A stretch of 64,000 bases of DNA from Streptomyces sp. NBC_01294 (GTDB taxonomy: Bacteria > Actinomycetota > Actinomycetes > Streptomycetales > Streptomycetaceae), in contig NZ_CP108423.1 in the NCBI RefSeq assembly GCF_035917235.1, forward strand, positions 7,407,501-7,471,500, written 5' to 3'. The notes under the pieces were generated by a model. The model made no database searches and was not told where the DNA came from. It worked only from the letters and a program-made list of their open reading frames with translations. This document shows, piece after piece, positions 17,307 through 26,471 of the stretch (its first letter is position 1; each line of letters starts with the position of its first letter). The translations under genes and the position numbers were made by a program.

Positions 17307-18589
17307 GGCGCCCGCCGCGCCGCCGCGCGTCCCTGCCGTCCGCCACCGCCCGGACGGTCAGCGCCCTGGCCGTCCTCGGCGTGCTCGTCGCAGGACTCGC
17401 CGGCTGCGGTTCGGACGATCCGAGGGAGGGGTGCGGCTGGATGGAGACGCAGACCTCCACCCCCGACGCCGACAGCACCGTGATCCTCGTCGACGGCTCG
17501 AAGTCCGTACGCGGCGCCGCATCCGGTACCCGGGGTCTCGACTACGGGCGAGTGGTCGGCGACCTGCTCGACAAGAAGGACGAGAAGGGCGAGGTCATCT
17601 CCATCGGCACGTTCGGCGGCCCCGCCGGACAGGTCGAGTGGACCGTCGAGAGGCGGCCGGCCGACTGGAAGCGGAGCAACCCCAACCCGGACAACCAGGA
17701 ACAGAACCGGCAGGACGCGAACAGGTGCCTCAAGGACGACATCACCGAGGCCCAGCAGAAGGCACCCGCCGACGGCGGCACCGACGTCCTCGCCGCGCTG
17801 GCGGCCGGCGCGGACATGTTCGAAGGCGTCCAAGGCGTACGGCGGCTGCTCGTCCTGAGCGACGGGCTGGCCACCACCGGCTGCGCCGACCTGCGTTCCG
17901 CGAGGTTCGGCTCCCCACAGGAACTCGACTCCATCGTCTCGGTGTGCGCCGCCCCCGGAAAGTTCGGCGAACTCCCCGATCTGCGCGGGGCGGAGGTCAC
18001 GTTCGTGGGCCTGGGCCGTTCCGCCGGCGGGCAGCCGGCCGCGAACAGCGCCCAGCGCGCGTGGCTCGGCGAGCTGTGGAAGGCCCTGTGCGAACGCGCG
18101 GGAGCCGCCCGCGGGTCCTGCACCAGCAGCAACACGCCCGTCGGCAAGGAGAAGGAGTCCGACCGGGCCACGACCGGTTCCGTGCCGGACGACCCGGTGG
18201 TGCCGTACGGCGACGGCACGTCCCGGACGTACGCGCTGTCCGGCGAGGCCCTGTTCGACAGCAACTCGGCGCAGGTGCTCCCCGCGGCCGTGCCCATGCT
18301 CACCACCCTCGCCGCAACCGCACGAACGACCCCGTCCCTCGAGCGTGTCCTGGTCGACGGGTACGTCGATCCGCGCGGTGGCTCCGGCAACAACCAGTCG
18401 CTCTCCCAGGCCCGCGCGGACGCGGTGGCGAAGGTGCTCGTCGACCACGGGGTGCCCGAGTCGCGGGTGGAGTCGCACGGCCGGGGCCTGTCGCCGGGCT
18501 GCCCCACGGCCGCGGCCACGGAATCCATGTCCCGGGAGCAGAGGCTGCAGTGCGACCGCAGAGTGAACGTCGAGATCATCGGGAAGTGA
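17303..18589 (+). CDS. Lipoprotein with vWA domain and C-terminal OmpA-like peptidoglycan-binding domain
   Basis: 428 residues from the GTG at 17303, overlapping the previous stop by 4 bp. A basic N-terminus and hydrophobic stretch end in lipobox LAGC with C35 as the lipidated cysteine, so the protein is outside the membrane. A von Willebrand A domain (about 55-250) carries the metal site D64-G-S66-K-S68 and GGTDVLAAL, with LLVLSDGL later. The last 130 residues match OmpA-type domains (LFDSNSAQVLP, DGYVDPRGGSGNNQSLSQAR), which bind peptidoglycan. A lipid-anchored, wall-binding vWA protein is an unusual partner for a TIR gene. It could couple envelope state to the polytopic protein encoded next. 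Confidence 0.88.
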   Translation: MRRPPRRRASLPSATARTVSALAVLGVLVAGLAGCGSDDPREGCGWMETQTSTPDADSTVILVDGSKSVRGAASGTRGLDYGRVVGDLLDKKDEKGEVISIGTFGGPAGQVEWTVERRPADWKRSNPNPDNQEQNRQDANRCLKDDITEAQQKAPADGGTDVLAALAAGADMFEGVQGVRRLLVLSDGLATTGCADLRSARFGSPQELDSIVSVCAAPGKFGELPDLRGAEVTFVGLGRSAGGQPAANSAQRAWLGELWKALCERAGAARGSCTSSNTPVGKEKESDRATTGSVPDDPVVPYGDGTSRTYALSGEALFDSNSAQVLPAAVPMLTTLAATARTTPSLERVLVDGYVDPRGGSGNNQSLSQARADAVAKVLVDHGVPESRVESHGRGLSPGCPTAAATESMSREQRLQCDRRVNVEIIGK

Positions 18590-18605
18590 GGTCGGGCATT
18601 CCGCT

Positions 18606-20078
18606 ATGAAAGTCAACGGCAGCAATCGTTCGGAGCAGACGGGCGGCCCGCGTGACGCGCCCATACCCTGCCCCCAGTACAAGGTCACCACCGGCATCCA
18701 GATCGGCCGCCCTCCGGCCGGAGCGCCCGCCGACCCCGTGGACAGCCGCGAACGCGCGGTGCTGATGCGGGCGTTCAGCAGGGCCAACACCGGTCTGAGC
18801 GCGGCGCAGGAGTCGCTGGGGAAGCTGGGCACGACACTCCTGGAGACGTTCCAGGCCACGCTGACGGCCATCGACGCGGTGGAGCGGTTCACGGTCGGCC
18901 GGGCGGCGGGCGAGGCCCGGCGCCAGGCCGGCGCCGTACGCGCCCGGCACACCGCGGACGGGCCGGAGGGGCTGCGCCGCAACCGGCGGCTGTGGGGGCG
19001 GCTCCAGTGGTTCATGCTCGGGTGCAGCGCGCTGTTCGACTTCCCGTTCGTCGGCGCGGCCACGGCGCAGGTCCTGAGCGTCGGCCCTGGCGGCGTCTGG
19101 GACACCATCGTCTACGGCCTCACCTACCTGGTCACGATCGGTGTGTCCGTGCTCCAGTTCGCCCTGGGCCACCTGCTCGGGAGGTCGCTCTTCAGGTGGC
19201 GGGTCCGCGCCGGCCGCCGCCCCGAGCGAGTGCGGCGCGGCGCGCGCGCCGCCCTATTGCACTGGTGGCGGCCGGACCGGCCCCGGGTCGAGACCCGCCG
19301 GCCCGACGACCTGCCGTGGCCCGGACTGGCCTGGCCCGTCGTGGCCAACCTCGTGTTGATCACCTTCCTCGCCGTGACCGCGTACTCCCGGGCGAAGCAG
19401 AGCAATTCGTCGGCCTTCGGCGACGGCGGCGAGGCCATGGCGGTCTTCCTCATCGTCTCGCTCAGCCTCGCCACGCTGGCGACGACGGTCCTCGCGCACA
19501 ATCCGTACGCGGAGAGCGACGAGGACGCGAAGGCCGCCGCGGCGGCCGTCGAGGAGCGGGTGGACGCCCTGGTGCCCGAGGCGCGGCGGCTGCTCGCCCG
19601 GCACAGCACCTCCTGGCACCAGCTGCGGGCCGCTCTGGAACAGGCCAGGGCCGACGCGCACCACGTCGTGGACGACGCCTGCGCCCTGATCGTCGAGGAG
19701 CGGGCCGCCACCGGCGTGGCCGGGACGCTGGAGCTGCCCCTGCGGGAGTACGCGTGGCCGGTGGACGAGGGACGGAGCGGGCCCGCCACACCGCGGCTGC
19801 AGCTGGAGGTCCTCGAACACGGCGACGCCCTGATGGTCCGGTACGACCCGAGCCTGTTGGAGAACTGGCTGGAGGACACCGTCGAGGAACTGAACATCCA
19901 GTTCGAGCTGCCGGACATCGAGCCGCCGGTGATTGAGCTGCCGGACGTCGAGGTGCCGGGCGCCGAGGTGCCGGGCGCCGAGCCGACCGGCATCGAGCCG
20001 AGCGCCGGCGATCCGGCGGACGCCGGGTCACGCGGTGCCGAGCCGCCTCCCGCAGAGGAGGGGGCGCCCGGCACCTGA
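18606..20078 (+). CDS. Four-helix membrane protein with acidic proline-rich tail, cluster partner
   Basis: 490 residues, 16 bp after the lipoprotein stop. A cytoplasmic-type N-terminal helix region (about 50-115) precedes transmembrane helices at about 133-153, 167-190, 241-262 and 277-298. A soluble region of about 150 residues follows, with helices such as LRAALEQARADAHHVVDDA and a segment LEDTVEELNIQFELPDIEPP. The end is a run of short Glu/Pro/Val repeats (IELPDVEVPGAEVPGAEP). No family was recognised. The helix number and long soluble tail superficially recall MotA/ZorA-like stators next to an OmpA-domain partner, but I see no sequence motif proving that link. Confidence 0.75.
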   Translation: MKVNGSNRSEQTGGPRDAPIPCPQYKVTTGIQIGRPPAGAPADPVDSRERAVLMRAFSRANTGLSAAQESLGKLGTTLLETFQATLTAIDAVERFTVGRAAGEARRQAGAVRARHTADGPEGLRRNRRLWGRLQWFMLGCSALFDFPFVGAATAQVLSVGPGGVWDTIVYGLTYLVTIGVSVLQFALGHLLGRSLFRWRVRAGRRPERVRRGARAALLHWWRPDRPRVETRRPDDLPWPGLAWPVVANLVLITFLAVTAYSRAKQSNSSAFGDGGEAMAVFLIVSLSLATLATTVLAHNPYAESDEDAKAAAAAVEERVDALVPEARRLLARHSTSWHQLRAALEQARADAHHVVDDACALIVEERAATGVAGTLELPLREYAWPVDEGRSGPATPRLQLEVLEHGDALMVRYDPSLLENWLEDTVEELNIQFELPDIEPPVIELPDVEVPGAEVPGAEPTGIEPSAGDPADAGSRGAEPPPAEEGAPGT

Positions 20079-20120
20079 CCCGGCAGCGACCCTTCGGCGG
20101 CGCCGTGCGCCCGGTCCGGC

Positions 20121-20597
20121 TCAGCGGTCGGCCGGACCCGCCGTCCAGGGCCGTCGCTCCCGGCCCGGCCGGCCGCCCGTGCCGGCTCGTCCGGCCCGCG
20201 GGTGCGTCCAGGGCAGGTGGATCCCGTCCCCCTGCCGGCGCGGCACCACGTGGACGTGCAGGTGCCGGACCGTCTGGGTGGCCGCCGCGCCCCGCGAGGT
20301 GATGACGTTGCAGTCGCCCACCTCCGCGGCGAGCTCGGCGGCATGCCGCATCGTCATGGCGGAAACGGCCGGATCGGCGGCCACGTCGGGCACGTGGGTC
20401 TTGGGGAGCACGAGCACGTGCCCTCGCGTGACACCCCCTCCGCGCGGCGTGATCGCCAGGGCGTCCGCCCAGTCACGTACCACCTGCGCCGGCGCGACAC
20501 CCCGCACGATGCGGCAGAACGGGCAGTCGGTCCGGGACCGGCGGTCGGGGACGGACGCGCCTTCCGTCCGACAAGGGTCCTCGACGTGGTGGGACAT
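20121..20597 (-). CDS. HIT-family hydrolase
   Basis: 158 residues. The start at 20595-20597 has GGAGGA directly upstream on the minus strand. Near residue 25 is the zinc-type motif DCPFCRIV. The histidine triad HLHVHVVPR lies near residue 125, after the conserved GHVLVLPKTHV strand. HIT proteins hydrolyse or transfer nucleotidyl groups from dinucleotides or adenylated substrates. The last 30 residues are Arg/Gly/Pro-rich and probably disordered. It converges with the TIR cluster (42-bp gap) and is not obviously part of it. The divalent-dinucleotide substrate cannot be told from sequence. Confidence 0.9.
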   Translation of the reverse strand: MSHHVEDPCRTEGASVPDRRSRTDCPFCRIVRGVAPAQVVRDWADALAITPRGGGVTRGHVLVLPKTHVPDVAADPAVSAMTMRHAAELAAEVGDCNVITSRGAAATQTVRHLHVHVVPRRQGDGIHLPWTHPRAGRAGTGGRPGRERRPWTAGPADR

Positions 20598-20747
20598 GAC
20601 TCCTCCGATACCCATCGCCCCGCATGCGTGCACCCCGTCACCGTAGGGGGTTCCCGGACGGAACCCGAGAGGCCGTGCACGATCAAGCGCACGTCCCGCG
20701 GACGCGTTCCCACCCCTCTCACCGGGCGGCGGGAGCGGAGCCGATGG

Positions 20748-21986
20748 TCACCCGATGGACACCACGTGCGCCCACTCGGGCGGCGCGTCCGGTGTGTACG
20801 TCTGGTCGGGATCGTCCTCGTCCCACTGCGACTCCCGGGGGAACAGACCCACCACCGTCCGGCAGGGCGGTCGCGAGGCCGGCCAGGACGTCTGGCCGTC
20901 GGTCAGGACCACGATGACGTCCGGTCGGGGCCCCGACCGCAGGGCCTTGGCGAAGCCCGTACGCAGGTCCGTACCCCCGCCGCCCAGCAGCGGGATGCCC
21001 TCCCCGCTGCACAGCGGATGCACGATCCGGGCCGCCGCGTCGCACGGCACGACGGTGATCAGGTCGCGCCGGCCGCCGACGGCGCGGCAGATCGCGGCGA
21101 CCTCCAGGAGAGCACTGCCCAGTTCGGCGTCACTGACCGACCCGGAGGTGTCGATGACCACCGAGACCCGGGGCGGCCTGCGCAGCAGGCTCGGCAGGAC
21201 GGCGCCGGGCACACCGGCCGAGCGGCGCGAGGGCCGGCCGTAGCTGTAGTCGTGGGCCCCGCCCGAGCCGGAGGCCGCCGAGCGGACCGCGGCTCCCAGC
21301 AACGCCCGCCACGGCTGCGGCGGGTGGAACGCCTCCTCCGCCCACCGCTTCCACGCCCGCGGGGCGTTCCCGGGACGGCCGGTGATCCCCTGCGCCACCC
21401 GGAAGCGCACCGCGTCCCGCGCCTGTTCGCTGAGGCCGTCCGCGCCGTCCGGGCCCAGGTCCCACTCCCGGTCCAGCCCGTCGGCGCCGCTGCCGCAGTC
21501 CAGCCAGACCAGCTCCTGCGTCATCGGGCCGAGGCTGAACCGGCTCAGGTAGTCCTCCATGAGCAGCCCCGGGGGCATGCCCAGGGACTCCGGCCTCACG
21601 ACGTCCTCGGGGCACGTCAACCCGTCCCCGAACACGTCGTCGTTGATCTCGCAGTCCGCGGCGATGTTCATCCGCAGCCGTTCCCCCGGGCCGGTCCGTC
21701 CGCTCTTCCGGGCGATGCGGTCACCGCGCCCGTGGTGGTCGCGCAGCAGGTGCGACACCTCGTGCACCCAGACCCCGGCGAGCTCCTCCACCGGCATCCG
21801 GTCGACGAACGCCGGTGAGACGTAGCACCGCCAGTGCCGGTCGACGGCCATCGTCGGCACCCGCCGCGACTCGACGGTGTGCAGGGCGAACAGCGCCGTC
21901 GCCAGGTACGGGCGGACCCGGGCGGCGTGCAGCCGGGCGGCGAAGAGCTTGTCGCGGTCCAGTGCCCCCGCCGTGTCCGGGCTCAT
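20748..21986 (-). CDS. HExxH metallopeptidase-like / vWA protein of a MoxR-vWA system
   Basis: 412 residues. The N-terminal half is a DUF2201-type putative metallopeptidase with the zinc motif in VWVHEVSHLLRDHHGR (about residues 72-87) and downstream MNIAADCEINDDV. The C-terminal half is a vWA-like domain with MIDAS motif VVIDTSGSVSD, GGGGTDLRTG and VLTDGQTSW. The ATG (21984-21986) overlaps the MoxR stop by 4 bp, so ATPase and vWA proteins are coupled. MoxR/vWA pairs usually act as chaperones that insert cofactors or remodel complexes. The metallopeptidase may cut or bind the client. The long ORF extension beyond 21986 runs into the MoxR gene and is not used. Confidence 0.9.
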   Translation of the reverse strand: MSPDTAGALDRDKLFAARLHAARVRPYLATALFALHTVESRRVPTMAVDRHWRCYVSPAFVDRMPVEELAGVWVHEVSHLLRDHHGRGDRIARKSGRTGPGERLRMNIAADCEINDDVFGDGLTCPEDVVRPESLGMPPGLLMEDYLSRFSLGPMTQELVWLDCGSGADGLDREWDLGPDGADGLSEQARDAVRFRVAQGITGRPGNAPRAWKRWAEEAFHPPQPWRALLGAAVRSAASGSGGAHDYSYGRPSRRSAGVPGAVLPSLLRRPPRVSVVIDTSGSVSDAELGSALLEVAAICRAVGGRRDLITVVPCDAAARIVHPLCSGEGIPLLGGGGTDLRTGFAKALRSGPRPDVIVVLTDGQTSWPASRPPCRTVVGLFPRESQWDEDDPDQTYTPDAPPEWAHVVSIG

Positions 21987-23323
21987 CGGCCGGCCCGAGC
22001 GGGGGCCGCGGCCCGGGCCGCCGTGCGGTCCGCCGCCCGGTCCGCCCGCTGGGACAGGGTCACCACTCCGGCGAGCCGCTCGATCGACGCCGGAACGTCC
22101 CAGTCCGCACGGCGCAGTGCGGCAAGCGTGGTCGCCGGGACGACCACCAGGTCCGGTGCTCCGGTCTCCACCGCCCGGACCAGGAGCACCCACGCCGCGT
22201 CCCACCGGGACTTCTCCGGGCGGTTGCGGACGGCCGCCACCACCGAGTCGAGCACCGCTTGGCGCAGGTCACCCCGATCGGGGAGGACGGCGCCCGACGG
22301 GTCGGCGAGCAGCACCTCGGGGTCCGGAAGGTCCAGCCGGTCCAGGGAGGCCAGCAGCTCCAGCCCCGGACCGTCCCCCACGGTGCCCCTGACGAGCAGG
22401 GAGAGGACTTCCCTGGAGGAGCCCGCCGCGGTGGCGAAGGCGATCAGACGCAGGGTCATGTCCCAGCTGCGCGGGGACGGCCAGGCGCCGCCCCGGCGCG
22501 CTTCGTTGCCGGGCAGCAGGTGCACGAGCGCGGGGCGGGCGGCGAGGAGCGCGCACACCGCGCGGCGGGCGTAGCCGACGGCCGCCGGCAAGCCCTCCGC
22601 GTCGAGGCGCGGCAGGGTCGCCCGGGGCCAGGTCCCGCCGAGCCCGCGGACCACGACCTCGGGGTCGTGGGTCCACTGGAGGTGGACGAACCGGTTGGCC
22701 AGGGGAGGGCTGAGCTCCCAGCCGTCGGCCGCCGAGGACCGCGGATTGGCGGCGGCCACGATCCGGACCCCGGGCGGCAGTTGCAGGGCGCCGATCCGCC
22801 GTTCGAGCACGAGGCGGAGCAGTGCGGCCTGGACGGCGGGCGGCGCGGTGGACAGCTCGTCCAGGAAGAGCAGCCCGCGGCCGGCCCGGACCAGGCGCAC
22901 GGCCCAGTCCGGCGGGGCCATCGGGACGCCGTGCTCCGCGGGATCGTCTCCGACGATGGGCAGACCGGAGAAGTCGGACGGCTCGTGCACACTGGCGATC
23001 ACCGTGGTCAGCGGCAGGTCCAGGGCCTCGGACAGCTGCGTCAGGGCCGCGGTCTTGCCGATGCCCGGCTCACCCCACAGGAGCACGGGCAGGTCGGCGG
23101 CCACGGCCAGGGTCAGGGCCTCCAGCTGGATGTCGGGGCGCGGCTCGGTGGTGGTCTCGCGCAGCAGGTCCAGCAGCGCTCCGGCGACGTCGAGTTGGGA
23201 GGCGTGGGCCGGGGGGGAGAAGGCGGTTTCGCAGGCAACGGACGGGGCGCCGACGGCAGCGGACAGGGTGTCAGAGCCGGCGGAGGTGGCGTCGGGTGCA
23301 GTGAGCGGGGCGTATACGGGCAT
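21983..23323 (-). CDS. MoxR-type AAA+ ATPase
   Basis: 446 residues. After about 60 linker residues, the AAA+ core has Walker A LLWGEPGIGKTAAL (about 80-93), the segment VHEPSDFSGLPIVGD, Walker B GLLFLDELSTAPP (about 147-159), sensor 1 VRIVAAANPRSS and the MoxR feature PPLANRFVHLQW. The C-terminal 200 residues are helical. MoxR ATPases work with vWA partners, here the coupled downstream gene. The start ATG at 23321-23323 lies 67 bp from the stop of the upstream 476-residue gene on the same strand, so the three probably form one operon. Confidence 0.92.
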   Translation of the reverse strand: MPVYAPLTAPDATSAGSDTLSAAVGAPSVACETAFSPPAHASQLDVAGALLDLLRETTTEPRPDIQLEALTLAVAADLPVLLWGEPGIGKTAALTQLSEALDLPLTTVIASVHEPSDFSGLPIVGDDPAEHGVPMAPPDWAVRLVRAGRGLLFLDELSTAPPAVQAALLRLVLERRIGALQLPPGVRIVAAANPRSSAADGWELSPPLANRFVHLQWTHDPEVVVRGLGGTWPRATLPRLDAEGLPAAVGYARRAVCALLAARPALVHLLPGNEARRGGAWPSPRSWDMTLRLIAFATAAGSSREVLSLLVRGTVGDGPGLELLASLDRLDLPDPEVLLADPSGAVLPDRGDLRQAVLDSVVAAVRNRPEKSRWDAAWVLLVRAVETGAPDLVVVPATTLAALRRADWDVPASIERLAGVVTLSQRADRAADRTAARAAAPARAGR

Positions 23324-23390
23324 GCGTGATCACCTGTGGGTTTCGTGAAGACGTGAAGAGTCGGTGGGTGCGGGGACGGAAGGTCCCCGG

Positions 23391-24821
23391 TCAGCGAGAG
23401 TTCGCCCGGCGCGGGTGGGAGCGGTCGGGGTGCCGGGGGCGGCGGGCTCGCACGGGGGTCCGGCCCGGACCGGGTCCGGCCAGGCCCGCACGGAACAGTC
23501 CGTAGGTGATCCGCCGCTGGGCGGCCGCCTCCAGCGCGTCCCGCAGGGCGCCGGTGCGCAGCGTCGCGTCGGCACCCAGCAGGCCCTCGACGACGGCCAG
23601 CGCGCCGGCGGTGTCGCCGTGTTCCAGGCGTTCGCGGACGCCGGTGAGGCAGTCCGGACGGCGGTGCGCCGTGTCGATGGCCTGCAGGCAGGGGAGTGGC
23701 GTGCCGGTCAGCGCGACCAGCAGTTCCTCCCGGCGGATCTCCGCCGGATCGTGGTCCAGCGGCACGAGCACCCCGTCGACCAGGCCGATCCGGTGCTCTT
23801 CCCCCCGGCAATCGACGAGGCGCGGCTGTCCCGCCCGGTCCGCGGGCGCGGACGCCCCGGCCGGCGAACGATCCGGTACCAGTGCCGAGGCCACCAGCGG
23901 GTGCAGTCGGTCGACCTCGATCGAACCGGTCCGGATCAGCTCCAGATCGGGCAGTACCCATGCCGCGGCGTCGGGCAGGACCGGCAGCGCCGGGACGCTG
24001 CCGTGCGCGGGCGCCGCCGCGATCCGCACGACGGGCGGCCGGGGGCCGTTCCCGTTCCGTTCCGCTTCCGCGGCCAGGTCCAGTACCAGCCGCTGCCCGG
24101 CCCCGAACCGTACGGTGACGGTTCCGGTCCCGCTGGGCCGCCCCTCGGCGCGGAGCAGGATCTGCGCCTCGGCGGCCCACCGGTCGACGGCGCAGCGGTG
24201 CCCCTGCGGGAGCGCCTCCAGGAGCTCCGGGTCCAGTACGGAACGGCCCCCGCCGGGTGGCCGGTCGGCTCCGGACCGGACCCGCAGCTCGCCGGCCCTG
24301 CGGGCGTCCCACAGGTGGCGGTGCAGGTCGAGGCGGAAGCGCCGGTCGGGGCGGTCCCGGCGGCGCGGATCACCCGAGAGGCCCGCCTCGGAGCGCGATC
24401 CGTCCCACAGCGCGAGGCTGATCCGCTGACCGCCGTCCGCCCAGGCCGGTGGGGTCCGGGCGACGAGGTACACCGGGCGTGCGTCTTCGCGCCCGGCCGT
24501 GTCGTACCGGGCCAGGGCGAGGCTCAGCCCCGGGCGCAGCAGCCCGTCGGGAGCGATGCGCGGCATGTGCCAGCGCAACAGGTCGGGTGCGAGGTGGCGG
24601 AGATCGGCCCGGATCCGGGCCGCGAGGTCGTGGCCGTGCGAGCGCGCCACGTGGCGCAGGTTGAAATCGACGTCGATGCCTGCGGCGGCGCACGCGCCGG
24701 CCCAGTCCCCGACGGAACGACGGGCGGTCGCAGACTCGATCATGGACGGCGGTACGGCGTACTCGCGTACCCGTAGCCAGAAGGAAAGGCGGGAATCCCC
24801 GTACGCGGCATGAGTGAGCAT
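23391..24821 (-). CDS. Unknown first gene of the MoxR-vWA operon
   Basis: 476 residues. The ATG at 24819-24821 is preferred over the GTG two codons upstream, because AAGG at 24831-24834 gives normal spacing. No transmembrane helix or named domain was recognised. The protein alternates strands and helices (SRLSFWLRVREYAVPPSMIE, then FNLRHVARSHGHDLAARIRADLRHL) and has a middle with QRLVLDLAAEAERNG. The last 140 residues are helical and contain ALTGTPLPCLQAIDTAHRRPDC. By position it is the third component of a MoxR / vWA-metallopeptidase / X system and may be the client adaptor. Its upstream region (24822-25000) likely holds the operon promoter. Confidence 0.7.
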   Translation of the reverse strand: MLTHAAYGDSRLSFWLRVREYAVPPSMIESATARRSVGDWAGACAAAGIDVDFNLRHVARSHGHDLAARIRADLRHLAPDLLRWHMPRIAPDGLLRPGLSLALARYDTAGREDARPVYLVARTPPAWADGGQRISLALWDGSRSEAGLSGDPRRRDRPDRRFRLDLHRHLWDARRAGELRVRSGADRPPGGGRSVLDPELLEALPQGHRCAVDRWAAEAQILLRAEGRPSGTGTVTVRFGAGQRLVLDLAAEAERNGNGPRPPVVRIAAAPAHGSVPALPVLPDAAAWVLPDLELIRTGSIEVDRLHPLVASALVPDRSPAGASAPADRAGQPRLVDCRGEEHRIGLVDGVLVPLDHDPAEIRREELLVALTGTPLPCLQAIDTAHRRPDCLTGVRERLEHGDTAGALAVVEGLLGADATLRTGALRDALEAAAQRRITYGLFRAGLAGPGPGRTPVRARRPRHPDRSHPRRANSR

Positions 24822-25000
24822 CAGCACTCACCTTGCGCGGACGGGACCCCCGATCTGTGAGCAGAATGAGTGGTCATCGCGGTGATCGTATAGGCCCGGA
24901 TCGCGATCGGCCAGGTGTTTCCGGTCGGATGCCCCGGGCCCCCGGGCTCCTGGGCCCTCGCGCTCCCGGGCCCCCGAGCCCGAGCCCCCAGCCCCCGGTC

Positions 25001-26350
25001 CTAGCGAATGCCCTCGGGCCAGCGGTGGTGGTGCTGGTCGATGACGTAGTGGTGGCCGTGCCGCCAACCGCCCCCGGCCGGGCGGGCGTCGGCGAGGTGT
25101 GGGTGGCCGGGCGGCAGGTCCGGGTGGACGTGTTCCAGCAGGTACGGGTCACGGGCGGGCCAGATCACGGCCGCGGCCACGGTGGAGGCGAGGGCAACGG
25201 CCCCCAGGACCACGGCGGTCAGCGGCAGGCCCGCCTCCGTGCCGAGCCGCCCGGCCAGGGGATAGGTGAGCAGCCAGCAGCCGTGGGAGAGGGAGAACCG
25301 GGCGGCGAAGGCGGCGGGCAGGTCCGCGTCGGCGCTGGAGCGGCGGATCACGCGGCCCCCCGGAGTCAGGACGGCGGAGCAGGCCGCGCCGATCGCGGCC
25401 CAGAGCACCAGGAGCGCGGGCCAGGACCAGGCGGCCGGGGCGGTCGCGGTGAGCGCCGCCGCGGCCGCGAGGATCACCGGGAGGGCGAAGGCGGCGCGGA
25501 CCATCACCGCCCGGTCGGTGGCGCGCCGCAGGAGGCGGGGCAGAGCCGTCGCGGTCAGCATGGAGCCGGCGCCGTACGCGCCGAGGGCGAGCGACACGGC
25601 GCCGGCCGGGCGGTCGAAGTGGTCGCGGACCAGGGAGACGGTGTTGACGAAGACGATCGATCCGGCCGCGGCGACCGCGAGGTCGAGGGCGAGCAGGGCC
25701 CGCAGCCGGGGAGTGGCCCGGAAGAGCCGGGTGCCGAAGGCGGCCTTGGCGTACACACCGCCGGTCCGCTCCACGGGGGCCGGCCTCGGCAGCGCGGTGG
25801 CGACGACGAGCGCGGCGGAGGCGAGGAAGCCGACGGTCGTGCCGGCGAACAGCCACTCGTAGGAGACCAGGCTCAGCACGGCCGCGGCCAGCGCCGGACT
25901 GAACAGGCTCTCCAGGTCGTAGGCGAGCCGGCTCATCGACAAGGCCCGGGTGTAGTCGCGTTCGGCGGGCAGCACCACGGGGAGGGTGGCCTGGAAGACC
26001 GGGGTGAAGGCCGCCGATGCCGCCTGGAGCAGGAAGATCAGGAGGTGGACCTGCCAGACCTCGCTGACGAACGGCAGGGCCAGCGCCACGCCGGCGCGGG
26101 TGAGGTCCATCGCCGCCATGAGGGTGCGGCGGGGCACCCGGTCGGCGACCGCTCCGATCACCGGGGCGATGGACACGTAGGCGATCATCTTGATCGCCAG
26201 GGCGGTGCCGAGGACCGCGGAGGCGCTGTCGCCCGCGAGGTCGTACGCGAGAAGGCTCAGGGCGACGGTGGCGAGCCCGGTCCCGACCAGGGCGACGACC
26301 TGGGCGGTGAACAGACGGCGGTAGGTGCCGTTGCGCAGTACGGACAGCAC
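25001..26350 (-). CDS. MFS transporter with His-rich C-terminal tail (putative metal exporter)
   Basis: 449 residues from a GTG at 26348-26350. About twelve hydrophobic helices are seen, with the MFS loop GAVADRVPRRTLMAAMDLTRAG between helices 2 and 3. The final 50 residues are cytoplasmic and histidine-rich: LEHVHPDLPPGHPHLADARP and later HGHHYVIDQHHHRW, about 12 His in total. That tail suggests metal binding. Upstream on the same strand, 121 bp away, is an ArsR regulator, and beyond it the CbtAB cobalt genes. A role in cobalt or nickel efflux is inferred; drug export remains possible for this family. Confidence 0.85.
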   Translation of the reverse strand: MLSVLRNGTYRRLFTAQVVALVGTGLATVALSLLAYDLAGDSASAVLGTALAIKMIAYVSIAPVIGAVADRVPRRTLMAAMDLTRAGVALALPFVSEVWQVHLLIFLLQAASAAFTPVFQATLPVVLPAERDYTRALSMSRLAYDLESLFSPALAAAVLSLVSYEWLFAGTTVGFLASAALVVATALPRPAPVERTGGVYAKAAFGTRLFRATPRLRALLALDLAVAAAGSIVFVNTVSLVRDHFDRPAGAVSLALGAYGAGSMLTATALPRLLRRATDRAVMVRAAFALPVILAAAAALTATAPAAWSWPALLVLWAAIGAACSAVLTPGGRVIRRSSADADLPAAFAARFSLSHGCWLLTYPLAGRLGTEAGLPLTAVVLGAVALASTVAAAVIWPARDPYLLEHVHPDLPPGHPHLADARPAGGGWRHGHHYVIDQHHHRWPEGIR

Positions 26351-26471
26351 GGTCCCCGTCCCGGTCGGCGGATCGATGACACCGGGTCAGCGTAGCCAAT
26401 ATGTGCGTACCTGTGCACGTGTTGGAGCCGGGTGCGCGCAACGCCTCACCCGAAGGGCCCCGGGGGTCGGG

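Noticed and set aside
17210..19108. A 632-codon minus-strand frame opposite the vWA-OmpA gene
   Set aside because: Antisense shadow without ribosome site; the plus strand shows lipobox, MIDAS and OmpA motifs.
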